Of a stretch of DNA of 64,000 nucleotides, positions 53,418 to 62,395 are shown piece after piece. The notes beneath the pieces are model-generated. The model had not been told where the DNA came from and did no database searches. It saw only the letters and a list, made by a program, of their open reading frames with translations. Each line of letters begins with the position of its first letter. The first letter of the stretch is position 1. The DNA lies in the NCBI RefSeq assembly GCF_902497775.2, contig NZ_OZ024668.1, positions 1,325,826 through 1,389,825 on the forward strand, read 5' to 3'. Source of the stretch: Pseudomonas fluorescens. GTDB taxonomy: Bacteria; Pseudomonadota; Gammaproteobacteria; Pseudomonadales; Pseudomonadaceae. The translations under genes were made by a program, and so were the position numbers.

Positions 53418-54896
53418 CTATAGCTTGAGCTGGCCGATGGCCTTGTTCAGCTCGCCGGCCAGGGTCGCCAGTTCGCTGCTGGTGGTGGCCGAATCGACGG
53501 TCTGCTGCACGGTCTCTTCGGTCACGTCGCGGATGCTCACCACCGCGCGGTTCATTTCTTCGGCCACCTGGCTCTGCTGCTCGGCCGCCACGGCGATCTG
53601 CGTGTTGCTTTCGCGCATCTGCGCCACCGCGCTGGTGATTTGCGCCAGGGCGGCGCCGGCCTCCTGAGCCTGCTGCACGCAGTCGTCGGCCTTGAACGAG
53701 CTTTCCTGCATGAAGTCCACGGCGTCGCGGGTCCCGGCCTGTAGCGCCGAGACCATGGTGGTGATCTCGTCGGTGGAGGCCTGCACGCGTTTGGCCAGGT
53801 TGCGCACCTCGTCGGCGACTACGGCAAAGCCACGGCCCAGGTCACCGGCACGGGCGGCCTCGATGGCGGCGTTGAGGGCCAGCAGGTTGGTCTGTTCGGC
53901 AATGCTGTGGATCACCCCGACCACGCCGTTGATCTTCTGGCTGTCGTCGGCCAGTTGGCGAATCATTTCGGCGGTCTGCTGCACGCCGCTGGACAGCCCG
54001 GCAATCGAGGTCTGCACCCGGCTGACCACTTCCTGGCCGCTGCCGGCCAGGGTGTCGGCGCTTTGTGAGAGGTCGCGGGTGGCGCCGGCGTGTTGGGCGA
54101 TGTGATAGACCGTGGCGGTCATTTCGTTGATGGCGGTGGCGGCCTGGTCGGTTTCGCTCTGCTGGCCGAGCATGCCGTGGCGCACATCGTTCATGCTCGA
54201 GGCCAGGCGCGCGGCACCGGAATCCAGTTGCGCGGCGGTGCGCGCTACGGTGTTGACCACCCGGTGGTAAGTGGTCTGCATGGCATTGAAGGCGCTGGCC
54301 ATCTGCCCCACTTCATCACCACAGGCCAGCGGCACGCGGGCCGACAGATCGCCGGTTTTTTCCACGTGCAGCATCACGTCCTTGAGGGTGTTGAGCTGGC
54401 TGAGCAGAAAGCGGATCAGCAACTGCGAGGCGCAGAGCATCGCCAGCATCAGAATCAAGACGCACACCGCGTAGTTGGTGAAACGATCGGTGAACACCTG
54501 GATCAGGCTGGGGGAGGGGGCGAGCACGGCGATTTGCTGGTCACCGCGATTGATGACCTGGGCACCGGTCAGCGGGTTTTCACCCAGCACCGGCAAGCCT
54601 TCGAGTTCGATCCAGCCTTGGGCCGTGGCCAGCGCATCGAGGCTTTGCCCCTCGAATTGCGGCGCCTGGCCGGGGCTGTAAGTCAGCCACAGGGCATCTT
54701 GCGGCAGGGCTTGCCCGGCGGGCCAGGCCGCCAGCAGTTGGGCCTGGGCCTGGGCTTTGCTTTGGGCACTCTGGGCTCGCGCCTGCTGCTCCAGGTGCAC
54801 GGCATACAGCACCAGGAACAGCGTGGTGACGAAAGCGACCGCGTTCACGGCCCAGAACTTGTATTTCAGGGAGATATTGCTAAGCCAGGCACCCAT
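53418..54896 (-). CDS. Methyl-accepting chemotaxis protein
   Basis: 492 residues. Membrane segments at about 14-34 and 147-170 enclose a small periplasmic region of about 110 residues without a Cache motif I can name. HAMP follows, then the signalling domain with tip [20 protein letters not shown] and [17 protein letters not shown]. The start at 54896 ([15 protein letters not shown]) is preferred; a 13-codon extension has no ribosome site. Ligand unknown. Confidence 0.88.
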   Translation of the reverse strand: MGAWLSNISLKYKFWAVNAVAFVTTLFLVLYAVHLEQQARAQSAQSKAQAQAQLLAAWPAGQALPQDALWLTYSPGQAPQFEGQSLDALATAQGWIELEGLPVLGENPLTGAQVINRGDQQIAVLAPSPSLIQVFTDRFTNYAVCVLILMLAMLCASQLLIRFLLSQLNTLKDVMLHVEKTGDLSARVPLACGDEVGQMASAFNAMQTTYHRVVNTVARTAAQLDSGAARLASSMNDVRHGMLGQQSETDQAATAINEMTATVYHIAQHAGATRDLSQSADTLAGSGQEVVSRVQTSIAGLSSGVQQTAEMIRQLADDSQKINGVVGVIHSIAEQTNLLALNAAIEAARAGDLGRGFAVVADEVRNLAKRVQASTDEITTMVSALQAGTRDAVDFMQESSFKADDCVQQAQEAGAALAQITSAVAQMRESNTQIAVAAEQQSQVAEEMNRAVVSIRDVTEETVQQTVDSATTSSELATLAGELNKAIGQLKL

Positions 54897-54982
54897 GGTA
54901 GGTCTTCTCTGATTGAGCGGAAACATTGTTGGCAAGGTGCCATCATTGTGCCGGCTCGATCATCAAGACGTTTTGATATGCG

Positions 54983-55789
54983 TCAAATAATCGCGGGCAG
55001 GTTAAAGAAGGCGCGGGCAGTGGCGGTGCTGTGGGCCGCCAACTGCTCGGCGCTTTCACCCCGGTGCAGGGCCACTTCACGCAGCACTTCGGTGAGGAAA
55101 GCCGGCTCGTTGCGCCCGCTCTTCGGCTTGGGCCGCAGGCTGCGCGGCAGCAGGTAGGGCGCGTCGCTTTCGAGCATCAGGCGGCCCCGGGGGATGCTGT
55201 TGACCAGCGGGTGCAGGTGGGTGCCGCGGCGCTCGTCGCAGATCCAGCCGGTGATGCCGATGTGCAGGTCCAGGTCGAGGTAGCCGAACAACGCCGTGCG
55301 CTCGCCGGTAAAGCAGTGCACCACGGCCGCGGGCAGGCGGTCGCGAAAATCCTTGAGGATCGCCAGCAGGCGTTCGCTGGCATCGCGCTCGTGAAGGAAC
55401 ACCGGCATCTGCAGTTCCACCGCCAGGGCCAGCTGTTCTTCCAGGGCCTTTTCCTGCTGCGGGCGCGGCGAGAAATCGCGGTTGAAGTCCAGCCCGCACT
55501 CACCCACGGCCTGCACCCGCGGTTGCTCAAGCATGGCGCGCAACTGGCGGCTGCTGTCGGTGCTCCAGCTGCTGGCATCATGCGGGTGTACACCGGCGGT
55601 GCTGAACAGGTGCTGGGCGCTTTCATCGAGTTGCTGGCAGAGCTCCAGGGCCTGTTCGCTGCCCTCAAGGCTGGTGCCGGTGACCATCATCTGTACCACC
55701 CCGGCGGCCAGGGCGCGTTCGAGAACTGCCTGGTGTTTGTCGGCAAAACTTGGGTTGGTCAGATTGACGCCGATGTCGATGAGTTGCAT
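54983..55789 (-). CDS. tatD: TatD-family metal-dependent hydrolase
   Basis: 268 residues. TatD-type opening [12 protein letters not shown] without HxH, then metal/acid residues in [28 protein letters not shown] and ESDAPYLLP. 3'-5' DNase/quality-control role known from the E. coli protein. Confidence 0.9.
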   Translation of the reverse strand: MQLIDIGVNLTNPSFADKHQAVLERALAAGVVQMMVTGTSLEGSEQALELCQQLDESAQHLFSTAGVHPHDASSWSTDSSRQLRAMLEQPRVQAVGECGLDFNRDFSPRPQQEKALEEQLALAVELQMPVFLHERDASERLLAILKDFRDRLPAAVVHCFTGERTALFGYLDLDLHIGITGWICDERRGTHLHPLVNSIPRGRLMLESDAPYLLPRSLRPKPKSGRNEPAFLTEVLREVALHRGESAEQLAAHSTATARAFFNLPAII

Positions 55790-55893
55790 GGTGCTACCTC
55801 AGGCCGGAAGCCGGCCAGCATAACAAAGCTCGACGAAAATCGATAAAGCCAAGAACTTCAACGAGTTGTCGTGGTCTTTTGCGGTCAATTGTC

Positions 55894-57372
55894 ATGGAAC
55901 GACTGCAAACTATGGCGCCAACCCCACACGCGCGGACCTGTAAACGGATGACCCGAGCGCTGTTTTTGTTGATCGTGCTGAGCTTCTTGCTGCTGACCCC
56001 AGGGCCGGCCAGCGCGCGTCTGGCCGGGCCGCAACAGGCGGTGCCCAAGACCCAGGCCCGCGACCTTGCGCAGATCCGCAGCAGTCGGGTGTTGAAGGTG
56101 CTGGTCAACCAGAGCCGCAACAGCTCTGGCGAAGTCAAGGGCGAACCGGTCGGTGTCGAGTATCACCGCCTGCGCGCCTTCGAGCATTACCTCAACGCCC
56201 GCGCCCGCGATGGCGAAGAAATCCGCCTGAAGATCATCCCTCGTGCCAAGGAGCAGCTTCTGGCCGCCCTGCAGCGCGGCGAAGCCGACCTGGTGGCGCC
56301 TGGCGAGTTGGTCGATCCGACCTCTACCCGTGGTCTCAGCGCCAGCGACCCGGTGGTCGACAAGGTGCCGCTGGTGCTGGTCGGGCGCAAGGGCGAGCGC
56401 AGCTTTCAGCGTGTCGAGCAGTTGTCCGGGCGCACCCTGGCGCTGACCAGTTCCAGCGCGGCCGGCGACACCCTGCACGAGATCAACCAGAAGCTGGCTT
56501 TGCGCAAGCTGGCGCCGATCAAGGTCGAGTGGGTCGACCCGACCCTGGCGGTGGAAGATGTGCTGGAGATGGTGCAGGCCGGGATCTTTCACCTGACCGT
56601 GGTCGAACAGCCGATTGCCGAACGCTGGGCCAAGGTCATGCCCAAGCTGCGGGTCGAGCGCAAATTGCATGTCGCCAGCCCCGAGGCCATGCGCTGGTAC
56701 GTACGCCGTGACGCGGTGATGCTGCACGCCAGCGTCGACCGTTTTCTGCAGGGTTACAAGGCGCCGGCCAACCAGGATGCAGCGTTCGAGCGGATCTACC
56801 GACGCCTGTACCGGGTTCACAATCCGCTGGCGCGTACCGATCGCAAGCGCCTGGAGGCCCTGCGGCCGGTGCTGCAGCGCCATGCCAGTGCACAGAACAT
56901 CGACTGGCTGAACCTGGCGGCGGTGGCCTTCAAGGAGTCGTCCCTTGACCCGACCGCGCGCGGCGCAGGTGGCGCCCACGGGCTGATGCAGATCACCCCC
57001 AGCGCTGCCCAGCGGGTGGGGGTGAGCAATATTTCCAATGTCGATGGCAATGTTCAGGCCAGCGCCCGTTATATGGCGCTGATCCGGCGCAAGTTCTTTT
57101 CCAGCAACCAGCTCAACGAGCGGGAGCGTATGGCCTTTACCCTGGCGGCCTATAACCTGGGGCCGGAGCGGGTTCAGGCGATGCGGGCCGAAGCGCGGCG
57201 GCGTGGGCTCAATGGCAATCAGTGGTTCTTCCAGACCGAACGCATTGCCATGGAGCAGGTGGGCATGGGGCCGGTGAGCTATGTCAACAGCGTCAACAAA
57301 TACTTCCTGGCGTTTGATCGTGAGCGGGCGTCGCTGGAGCCCAACGGGGGGAAAGGTAGTGGGCGCAAATAG
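55894..57372 (+). CDS. MltF-like lytic transglycosylase with substrate-binding-type domain
   Basis: About 492 residues. A signal peptide (hydrophobic LFLLIVLSFLLLTPGPASA), a periplasmic binding-protein-like domain (about residues 60-300), then an SLT lysozyme-like domain with catalytic Glu in FKESSLDPTARG followed by GLMQITPSAA and later AYNLGPERV. It cleaves peptidoglycan glycan strands with anhydro product. Start uncertain: ATG 55894, 55912 or 55948 all precede the signal peptide; none has a good ribosome site. Confidence 0.88.
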   Translation: MERLQTMAPTPHARTCKRMTRALFLLIVLSFLLLTPGPASARLAGPQQAVPKTQARDLAQIRSSRVLKVLVNQSRNSSGEVKGEPVGVEYHRLRAFEHYLNARARDGEEIRLKIIPRAKEQLLAALQRGEADLVAPGELVDPTSTRGLSASDPVVDKVPLVLVGRKGERSFQRVEQLSGRTLALTSSSAAGDTLHEINQKLALRKLAPIKVEWVDPTLAVEDVLEMVQAGIFHLTVVEQPIAERWAKVMPKLRVERKLHVASPEAMRWYVRRDAVMLHASVDRFLQGYKAPANQDAAFERIYRRLYRVHNPLARTDRKRLEALRPVLQRHASAQNIDWLNLAAVAFKESSLDPTARGAGGAHGLMQITPSAAQRVGVSNISNVDGNVQASARYMALIRRKFFSSNQLNERERMAFTLAAYNLGPERVQAMRAEARRRGLNGNQWFFQTERIAMEQVGMGPVSYVNSVNKYFLAFDRERASLEPNGGKGSGRK

Positions 57373-57588
57373 TGATGTTGTTTGATGTTGCTCATTAAAG
57401 TTCAGGGAGATCCGGATGGGGCGGGGATGCTGACTCACCTTTGCGCCCTTACAGGTCAAGATCAAGAGCACAATTCGCTTCATCAAGAGCACAATTCGCT
57501 TCGCTCCTGCGTTTTGATGTCGGATTTCCGGGGTTTTTTAGTCCCAAGGCCGTTGACATCCCACCTGCAGCGCCTCTAGGATGCTGAC
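57373..57588. other. Intergenic stretch with a short tandem repeat
   Basis: Between the transglycosylase stop and the riboswitch-like leader. It holds two perfect tandem copies of a 21-bp unit (57461-57481 and 57482-57502, ATCAAGAGCACAATTCGCTT...). No gene is supported. A promoter for the small downstream gene should lie in the last 50 bases, where TTGACA (57554-57559) is the only element I can point to. Confidence 0.55.
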
Positions 57589-57667
57589 TTGCGCCGATTT
57601 AAACAGCTACTTGCGGGGCGCAGGGTTACCTCTTCGGGGGTTTCACCAAATACCGCTAAAACGCTGG
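57589..57667 (+). promoter_or_regulatory. SAM-II-like riboswitch
   Basis: The sequence reads GCGCC-GATTTAA-(8 nt)-TTGC-(2 nt)-GGCGC, then an extra hairpin, then AAAT-ACC-GCTAAA. These blocks match the SAM-II core that I recall (GCGCU-GAUUUAA...UUGC...GCGC...AAAU-N3-GCUAAA). P1 pairs 57591-57595 with 57617-57621, extended by T57590-A57622. A pseudoknot CAGC (57604-57607) with GCTG (57663-57666) pairs perfectly and differs in sequence from the reference, which is the behaviour expected for covariation. An inserted stem ACCTC-TTCG-GGGGT (57628-57641) replaces the short loop. A small gene starts 56 nt downstream. Identity as a SAM sensor is inferred from memory of the family. Confidence 0.72.
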
Positions 57668-57676
57668 TTCGGTGAC

Positions 57677-57710
57677 GCCTCCCACCGCAGCCCAGCGGGT
57701 TTTGCGAGGC
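57677..57710 (+). promoter_or_regulatory. Possible expression-platform stem near the ribosome site
   Basis: GCCTC (57677-57681) can pair with GAGGC (57706-57710), directly next to the ribosome-binding GGAG (57711-57714). CGCTGG (57662-57667) can pair with CCAGCG (57692-57697), which would compete with the riboswitch pseudoknot. This offers an on/off rearrangement. Confidence 0.45.
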
Positions 57711-57722
57711 GGAGATCTAACC

Positions 57723-58031
57723 ATGAGTTGTCCACGTTCCAGTGTTTGCCTGACCCCGTTGCCCGCCAGCCAAGGCACGCGCACACCGCGTATTCTTCTG
57801 GGCGGTAGCCACCAGCCAACCCTTCTGCGGTATCTCGACGGCTGGCCGCGGCGCAACAGCCGCAACACTGCCTTCCTTATCCAGTTCGCCGATAGCCGCG
57901 ATTCCCTTGGCCAGTTTGCCAACGACCGCTTCGATCTCGCCGTGATCCAGTCGCCCAGTGCCGACGACGCTGCCGAAGTCATCGCTCACCTGACCCGCGT
58001 CGCCCGCCAGGGTTTGATCACCCGGGCTTGA
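57723..58031 (+). CDS. Small protein downstream of the SAM-II-like leader
   Basis: 102 residues. I do not know its function; it may be a DUF6231-type protein. The core (RILLGGSHQPTLLRYLDGWP, then FDLAVIQSPSADDAAEVIAHL-TRVARQGLI) looks like fragments of a Rossmann-like sheet: the FDLAVIQ...HLTRVARQGLI portion resembles the motif IV-VI region of SAM-dependent methyltransferases, but no SAM-binding GxGxG is present. GGAG lies nine bases before the ATG. It converges on the DUF3422 gene. Confidence 0.68.
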   Translation: MSCPRSSVCLTPLPASQGTRTPRILLGGSHQPTLLRYLDGWPRRNSRNTAFLIQFADSRDSLGQFANDRFDLAVIQSPSADDAAEVIAHLTRVARQGLITRA

Positions 58032-58049
58032 AGTGCCCGGGCCTGTGCG

Positions 58050-59267
58050 TCAATGCGCCTTGGCTTTCCTGATCCGTAACAGGATCACCAGCATGATCAA
58101 CATCACCACCGGCGCCATGCCCAGCAATGCCTCGCGTGCGGTGATCTGCGCGCCCAGGGTGTGCAGGCCGGCGTAGAAGAGCTTGAACAGGCTCAGCAGG
58201 TAGTAGCTGATCGCGATGATCGACAGGCCTTCCACGGCCCGCTGGATCTTGATCTGGGTGTCGGCGCGGGCGTTGAGGCTGCGCAGGATCTCGGCGTTCT
58301 GTTCTTCCATCTCGACCTGCACTCGCGCCTGCAGCAGGTCACCGAGGTTGGCCACGCTTTCGGCCAGGTGCTCCAGGCGTTGCTCGGTGACCGCGCAGTA
58401 ACGCACGGTAGGCTTGAAGCGCCGCTCGATGAACACGCCCAGGCGCTGGCAATCGCCGACATGGCTTTCCCGTAGCTCGCCCAATCGTTCGAACACCAGT
58501 TGCGCATAGGCCTGGGTGGCGCTGAAGCGATGGCGGTGTTTGACCGTGCTGCCGACCACCTGGCGCGACAGCTGGGCGATGTCGGCGAGCAGGGCCTTGG
58601 CATTGCCGCCGTCGCTGCTGACGTTGCGCTCCGACAGGCTGACCAGCTTGCGGTCATAGGCATCCAGTTGCGGGCTCAGGGCCTTGGCGGCGGTCAGCGA
58701 CAATGACGCCATCATCCGGTAGGTTTCGATCTCCAGCAGACGGCGGATCATTCGCCCCTGGCGATAGGCATTGAGCCTGCGGTTGACGAACAGGAAGCGG
58801 TTGGTGCCATCGGCGGTCAGGCGAAAATCGCTCCACACCACGGCATCGCCGCCGCCCACGCAAGAGCCGCTGGGGTCCTTGAAGCCATAGCGGCTCAGGT
58901 CCAGGTCCTGTTCGTCGCGTACCAGCACCTGTACCGCGTTGATCATCTGCTCGCGATAGGGCTCCACGCCTGCCGCCAGGGCGGTGGGCAGGCTGGTCCA
59001 GTGCAGCTCGCCGCTGGCGGCGGGCACTACCAGTGTCAGGGTGAAGAACTCGGAATGGCGCTCCCATTTGAACGGATGGCCGTCCAGCTGGGTGATGCCC
59101 TGTGCGGCATCGGGCTCGAAGGCGTCCGGGCAGCAATGCTGCAGCAGCGTATTGCAGTCGGCATCGGTGCCGAGAAACGCCAGGTGGAAGACATGCGCCG
59201 GCTCGTCGAAGTACAGCGACGGGCGGGCGTGCAGTTCGTTGTGCAAGGCAGTGCGTTGGGCGTGCAT
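58050..59267 (-). CDS. DUF3422-family membrane protein
   Basis: 405 residues. N-terminal soluble part opens with HNELHARPSLYFDEPAHVFHLAF, the DUF3422 hallmark. Two membrane helices at the C-terminus (about 345-365 and 380-400). A predicted helical coiled region precedes them. Function unknown. Divergent from greB. Confidence 0.85.
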   Translation of the reverse strand: MHAQRTALHNELHARPSLYFDEPAHVFHLAFLGTDADCNTLLQHCCPDAFEPDAAQGITQLDGHPFKWERHSEFFTLTLVVPAASGELHWTSLPTALAAGVEPYREQMINAVQVLVRDEQDLDLSRYGFKDPSGSCVGGGDAVVWSDFRLTADGTNRFLFVNRRLNAYRQGRMIRRLLEIETYRMMASLSLTAAKALSPQLDAYDRKLVSLSERNVSSDGGNAKALLADIAQLSRQVVGSTVKHRHRFSATQAYAQLVFERLGELRESHVGDCQRLGVFIERRFKPTVRYCAVTEQRLEHLAESVANLGDLLQARVQVEMEEQNAEILRSLNARADTQIKIQRAVEGLSIIAISYYLLSLFKLFYAGLHTLGAQITAREALLGMAPVVMLIMLVILLRIRKAKAH

Positions 59268-59419
59268 GCGGGTCAGACCGTATTGTTGTGGTTGTCTGCG
59301 GTTTCACTCTTGGGACTGGAGCCGGCAGGCACAAGTCACGTGCAGTTGCGCCGCGTCTCGACAGGGTTGATGATCAGGCCCTGCAAGCCATTCAGTCAGC
59401 CTGGAAGCGAGAATTTTTG

Positions 59420-59896
59420 TTGAGTACGCAAATCATCACGAAGGAAGGTCACGAAGCGCTCAAGCAGGAGCTGGACCATCTGTGGCGGGTAAAGCGTCCC
59501 GATACCACCCAAAAAGTCACCTGGGCGGCGTCCCTGGGCGACCGCAGCGAAAACGCCGATTACCAGTACAACAAAAAACTGTTGCGCGAGATTGACCGCC
59601 GCGTGCGCTACCTGCGCAAGCGCCTGGAAGACATGCGCGTGGTGGAGTATTCGCCGGAGCAGGAAGGCCGGGTGTTTTTCGGTGCGTGGGTCGAGATCGA
59701 GAACGAGGAGGGCGAGACCAAGCGCTTTCGCATCGTCGGCTACGACGAGATCTACGGGCGCATGGACTACATCTCGATCGACTCGCCCATGGCCCGCGCC
59801 TTGCTGAAAAAAGAGGTCGGCGATGAAGTCATCGTCCAGACCCCTTCCGGCGAGATGTGCTGGTGGGTCAACGCCATCGACTATGTCAAACCCTGA
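59420..59896 (+). CDS. greB: GreB, transcript cleavage factor
   Basis: 158 residues. Rescues backtracked RNA polymerase. N-terminal coiled coil with the acidic tip residues in SLGDRSENADYQYNKKLLREIDRRVRYL (Asp/Glu at the DRSENADY tip), then the C-terminal FKBP-like domain (YDEIYGRMDYISIDSPMARALLKKEVGDEV). The start is TTG at 59420: no in-frame ATG or GTG is placed to give the conserved STQIITKEGHEALKQEL opening. Convergent with the ABC permease gene, one base apart. Confidence 0.93.
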   Translation: MSTQIITKEGHEALKQELDHLWRVKRPDTTQKVTWAASLGDRSENADYQYNKKLLREIDRRVRYLRKRLEDMRVVEYSPEQEGRVFFGAWVEIENEEGETKRFRIVGYDEIYGRMDYISIDSPMARALLKKEVGDEVIVQTPSGEMCWWVNAIDYVKP

Positions 59897-62395
59897 TCAG
59901 CCTTCGCGCAGCACCGCCAGCGGGCTGGCATTGAGCGCCCGGCGCGTGCCGTAGACCCCGGCACCGCCCACCAGCAGGGCGCCGATGACCGGCAGCAACA
60001 GCAGCCATGGGTGCGGGCTCCAGTGCAGGTCGAAGGCAAAACGGTACAGCACCAGGGTGATCAGCTCGCACCCGATCGCCGCCAGCAGTCCGCTGGCTGC
60101 CCCGAGCAAACCGAACTCAATACGCCGGGCCTTGACCAGCAATCCGCGCCCGGCGCCCAGGGCGCGCAGCAGGGCGCCCTGGCGAATGCGCTCATCGAGG
60201 GTCGCCTGCAAGCCGGCGAACAGCACCGCCAGGCCCGCCGCCAGCACGAACAACAGTACGTACTCCACGGCCAGGGTGACCTGGGCGAGGATGCTGCGCA
60301 GCTGTTCGAGCAGGGCGTCGACCTGGAGGATGGTCACCGCCGGGAACGCCCGCGACAGCGCCACCACCTGCTGGTCATGCCCCGGCGCCAGGTAGAAGCT
60401 GGTCAGGTAGGTGGTCGGCAGGTCCTGCAGGGTTTGCGGCTGGAAGATCATGTAGAAGTTGGGCTGGAAGCTGTCCCAGTTGACCGTGCGCAGGCTGCTG
60501 ACCTGTACCTGGCGTTGCAGGCCGCCAATGGTGAAGGTCAGCTTGTCACCGAGTTTGAGCTTGAGGCTCAGGGCCAGTTCGGCCTCCACCGATACGCCGG
60601 GCAGGGCATCGGCTGGCGGTTGGGCCTGCCACCATTGGCCTTCGCTCAGGGTGTTGCCCTGGGGCAGGTCGGCGGCCCAGGTCAGGCTCAGGTCGCGCTG
60701 CACGGCGCGATCACCGGTGGATTCCTTGCTGACGATCTGCTGCACCGGCTCGCCGTTGATCGCGGTCAGGCGCCCGGGTATGACCGGGTACAGCGGCGCG
60801 GCTTCGGCAGAGAACTCGCTCAGGCGCTGGGCGAAGCTGTTCTTGTCGTCGGGCAGGATGTTCAGGGCAAAGTAGTTGGGGGCGTCCTTGGGCAGCTGGT
60901 TCTGCCAGGTGTCGAGCAGTTCGGCGCGCAACAGGGCAATCAGGGCCATGGCCAGCAGGATCAGGCCGAAGGCCAGGGATTGCCCGGCGGCGGCCAGCGG
61001 ATGGCGCAACAACTGGCCAAGGCCCAGGCGCCAGGCCAGCGGGCTGTCGGCGAGCAGGCGGCGCAGGCTGCGCAGGCCGAGCAACAACAGGCCGCCCAGC
61101 AGCAAGGCGGCGACCAGGCCGCCGCCGAGCAGGGCGAAGGTCAGCAGCAGGTCGAGGCTCAGGCGCCACATGATCAGGCCCAGGGCGAACAGCGCGGCGC
61201 CATACACCAGCCAACTGCTGGCCGGTACCGGCAGCAGGTCGCGGCGCAGTACCCGTAGCGGTGGCACCCGGCCAAGGGCCGCCAGTGGCGGCAGGGCGAA
61301 GCCGGCCAGGGCCACCAGGCCGGTGGCAATGCCGGCCAGGGCCGGGCCTATACCGCCGGGTGGGATCTGCGCCGGCATCAGCCCTTGCAGCAACTGGAAC
61401 AGGCCCAGCTGGGCCAGCCAGCCGAGCGCCGCGCCACACACCGCGGCGATGCTGCCCAGAATCGCCAGTTGCAGGCAGAACAGGCTCAGCGCCTGGCGCC
61501 GCGACAAGCCCAGGCAGCGCAGCAGGGCGCTGGCATCGAAGCGCCGGGTGGCAAAACGGCTGGCCGACAGGGCCACGGCAACACCGGCGAGCAGTACCGC
61601 CACCAGGCTGGCCATGTTCAGGTAGCGCTCGGCCTTGCCCAGGGCGCCGCCGATCTGCTGGTTGCCATCCCGCGAGTCCTGCAGGCGCTGGTTGGCGGCG
61701 AGGTTTTTGCTGACGGCATCGCGGTAGCCGGCCAGGGCTTGGGGCTCGCCGCGCCAGAGTTCGCGATAGCTGACCCGGCTACCCGGTTGCACCACCCCGG
61801 TGGCCTCAAGGTCGGCGAGGTTGATCAGCACCCGCGGGGTCAGGCTATAGAAGTTGCCGGCGCGGTCGGGCTCGTAGGTCAGTACCCGGCTCATGCGCAG
61901 GGTCTTCATGCCGACATCGATGCTGTCGCCGATTTTCAGCTCCAGCGCCGCCAGCAGCCGCGGTTCGACCCAGGCTTCGCCGGGTGCCGGGCCGCCACCA
62001 GCGGTTTCGACACCATAGGGCTCGGCGGCGCTGCGCAGTGCACCGCGCAGCGGATAAGCCGCGTTGGCTGCCTTGATGCTCGATAGCTGGATGCCGTTGT
62101 CGGTGGCGATCACGCTGGAAAACTCGACCACCTGGGCATGTTGCAGGCCCAGGGCGGTGCCATGGCTGATCTGCTCGGGCTCGGCAGGCGAGCTGCCTTG
62201 CAACACCAGGTCGGCGCCGAGGAACTCGGTGGCGCGCAACAGCATGGCGCCATTGAGGCGCGCGCCGAAATAGCCGATCGCGGTGCTGGCCGCCACTGCC
62301 ACCAGCAGGGCGAAGAACAGCACGCGCAACTCGCCGGCGCGGGCGTCGCGCAGCAACTGGCGCAGGGCCAGGGGGAACAACGGCAAGCGCTTCAT
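59897..62395 (-). CDS. YbbP-like ABC transporter permease (FtsX/MacB superfamily)
   Basis: 832 residues; ten or so membrane segments in two MacB-like units with large periplasmic domains (N-terminal ELRVLFFALLVAVAASTAIGYF; C-terminal block YVLLFVLAAGLAVLFAGLQATLDERIRQGALLRALGAGRG). The translation start overlaps the stop of the ATPase gene by one base. The tesA-ybbA-ybbP order is the one known from E. coli. Substrate unknown; export of lipid or lipoprotein-like cargo is a guess. Confidence 0.87.
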   Translation of the reverse strand: MKRLPLFPLALRQLLRDARAGELRVLFFALLVAVAASTAIGYFGARLNGAMLLRATEFLGADLVLQGSSPAEPEQISHGTALGLQHAQVVEFSSVIATDNGIQLSSIKAANAAYPLRGALRSAAEPYGVETAGGGPAPGEAWVEPRLLAALELKIGDSIDVGMKTLRMSRVLTYEPDRAGNFYSLTPRVLINLADLEATGVVQPGSRVSYRELWRGEPQALAGYRDAVSKNLAANQRLQDSRDGNQQIGGALGKAERYLNMASLVAVLLAGVAVALSASRFATRRFDASALLRCLGLSRRQALSLFCLQLAILGSIAAVCGAALGWLAQLGLFQLLQGLMPAQIPPGGIGPALAGIATGLVALAGFALPPLAALGRVPPLRVLRRDLLPVPASSWLVYGAALFALGLIMWRLSLDLLLTFALLGGGLVAALLLGGLLLLGLRSLRRLLADSPLAWRLGLGQLLRHPLAAAGQSLAFGLILLAMALIALLRAELLDTWQNQLPKDAPNYFALNILPDDKNSFAQRLSEFSAEAAPLYPVIPGRLTAINGEPVQQIVSKESTGDRAVQRDLSLTWAADLPQGNTLSEGQWWQAQPPADALPGVSVEAELALSLKLKLGDKLTFTIGGLQRQVQVSSLRTVNWDSFQPNFYMIFQPQTLQDLPTTYLTSFYLAPGHDQQVVALSRAFPAVTILQVDALLEQLRSILAQVTLAVEYVLLFVLAAGLAVLFAGLQATLDERIRQGALLRALGAGRGLLVKARRIEFGLLGAASGLLAAIGCELITLVLYRFAFDLHWSPHPWLLLLPVIGALLVGGAGVYGTRRALNASPLAVLREG

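Noticed and set aside
54897..54985. Possible FliA promoter (TCAAAACG...GCCGG) upstream of the receptor at 53418-54896
   Set aside because: The spacing between the two boxes is about two bases too long and the -10 lacks GATA.
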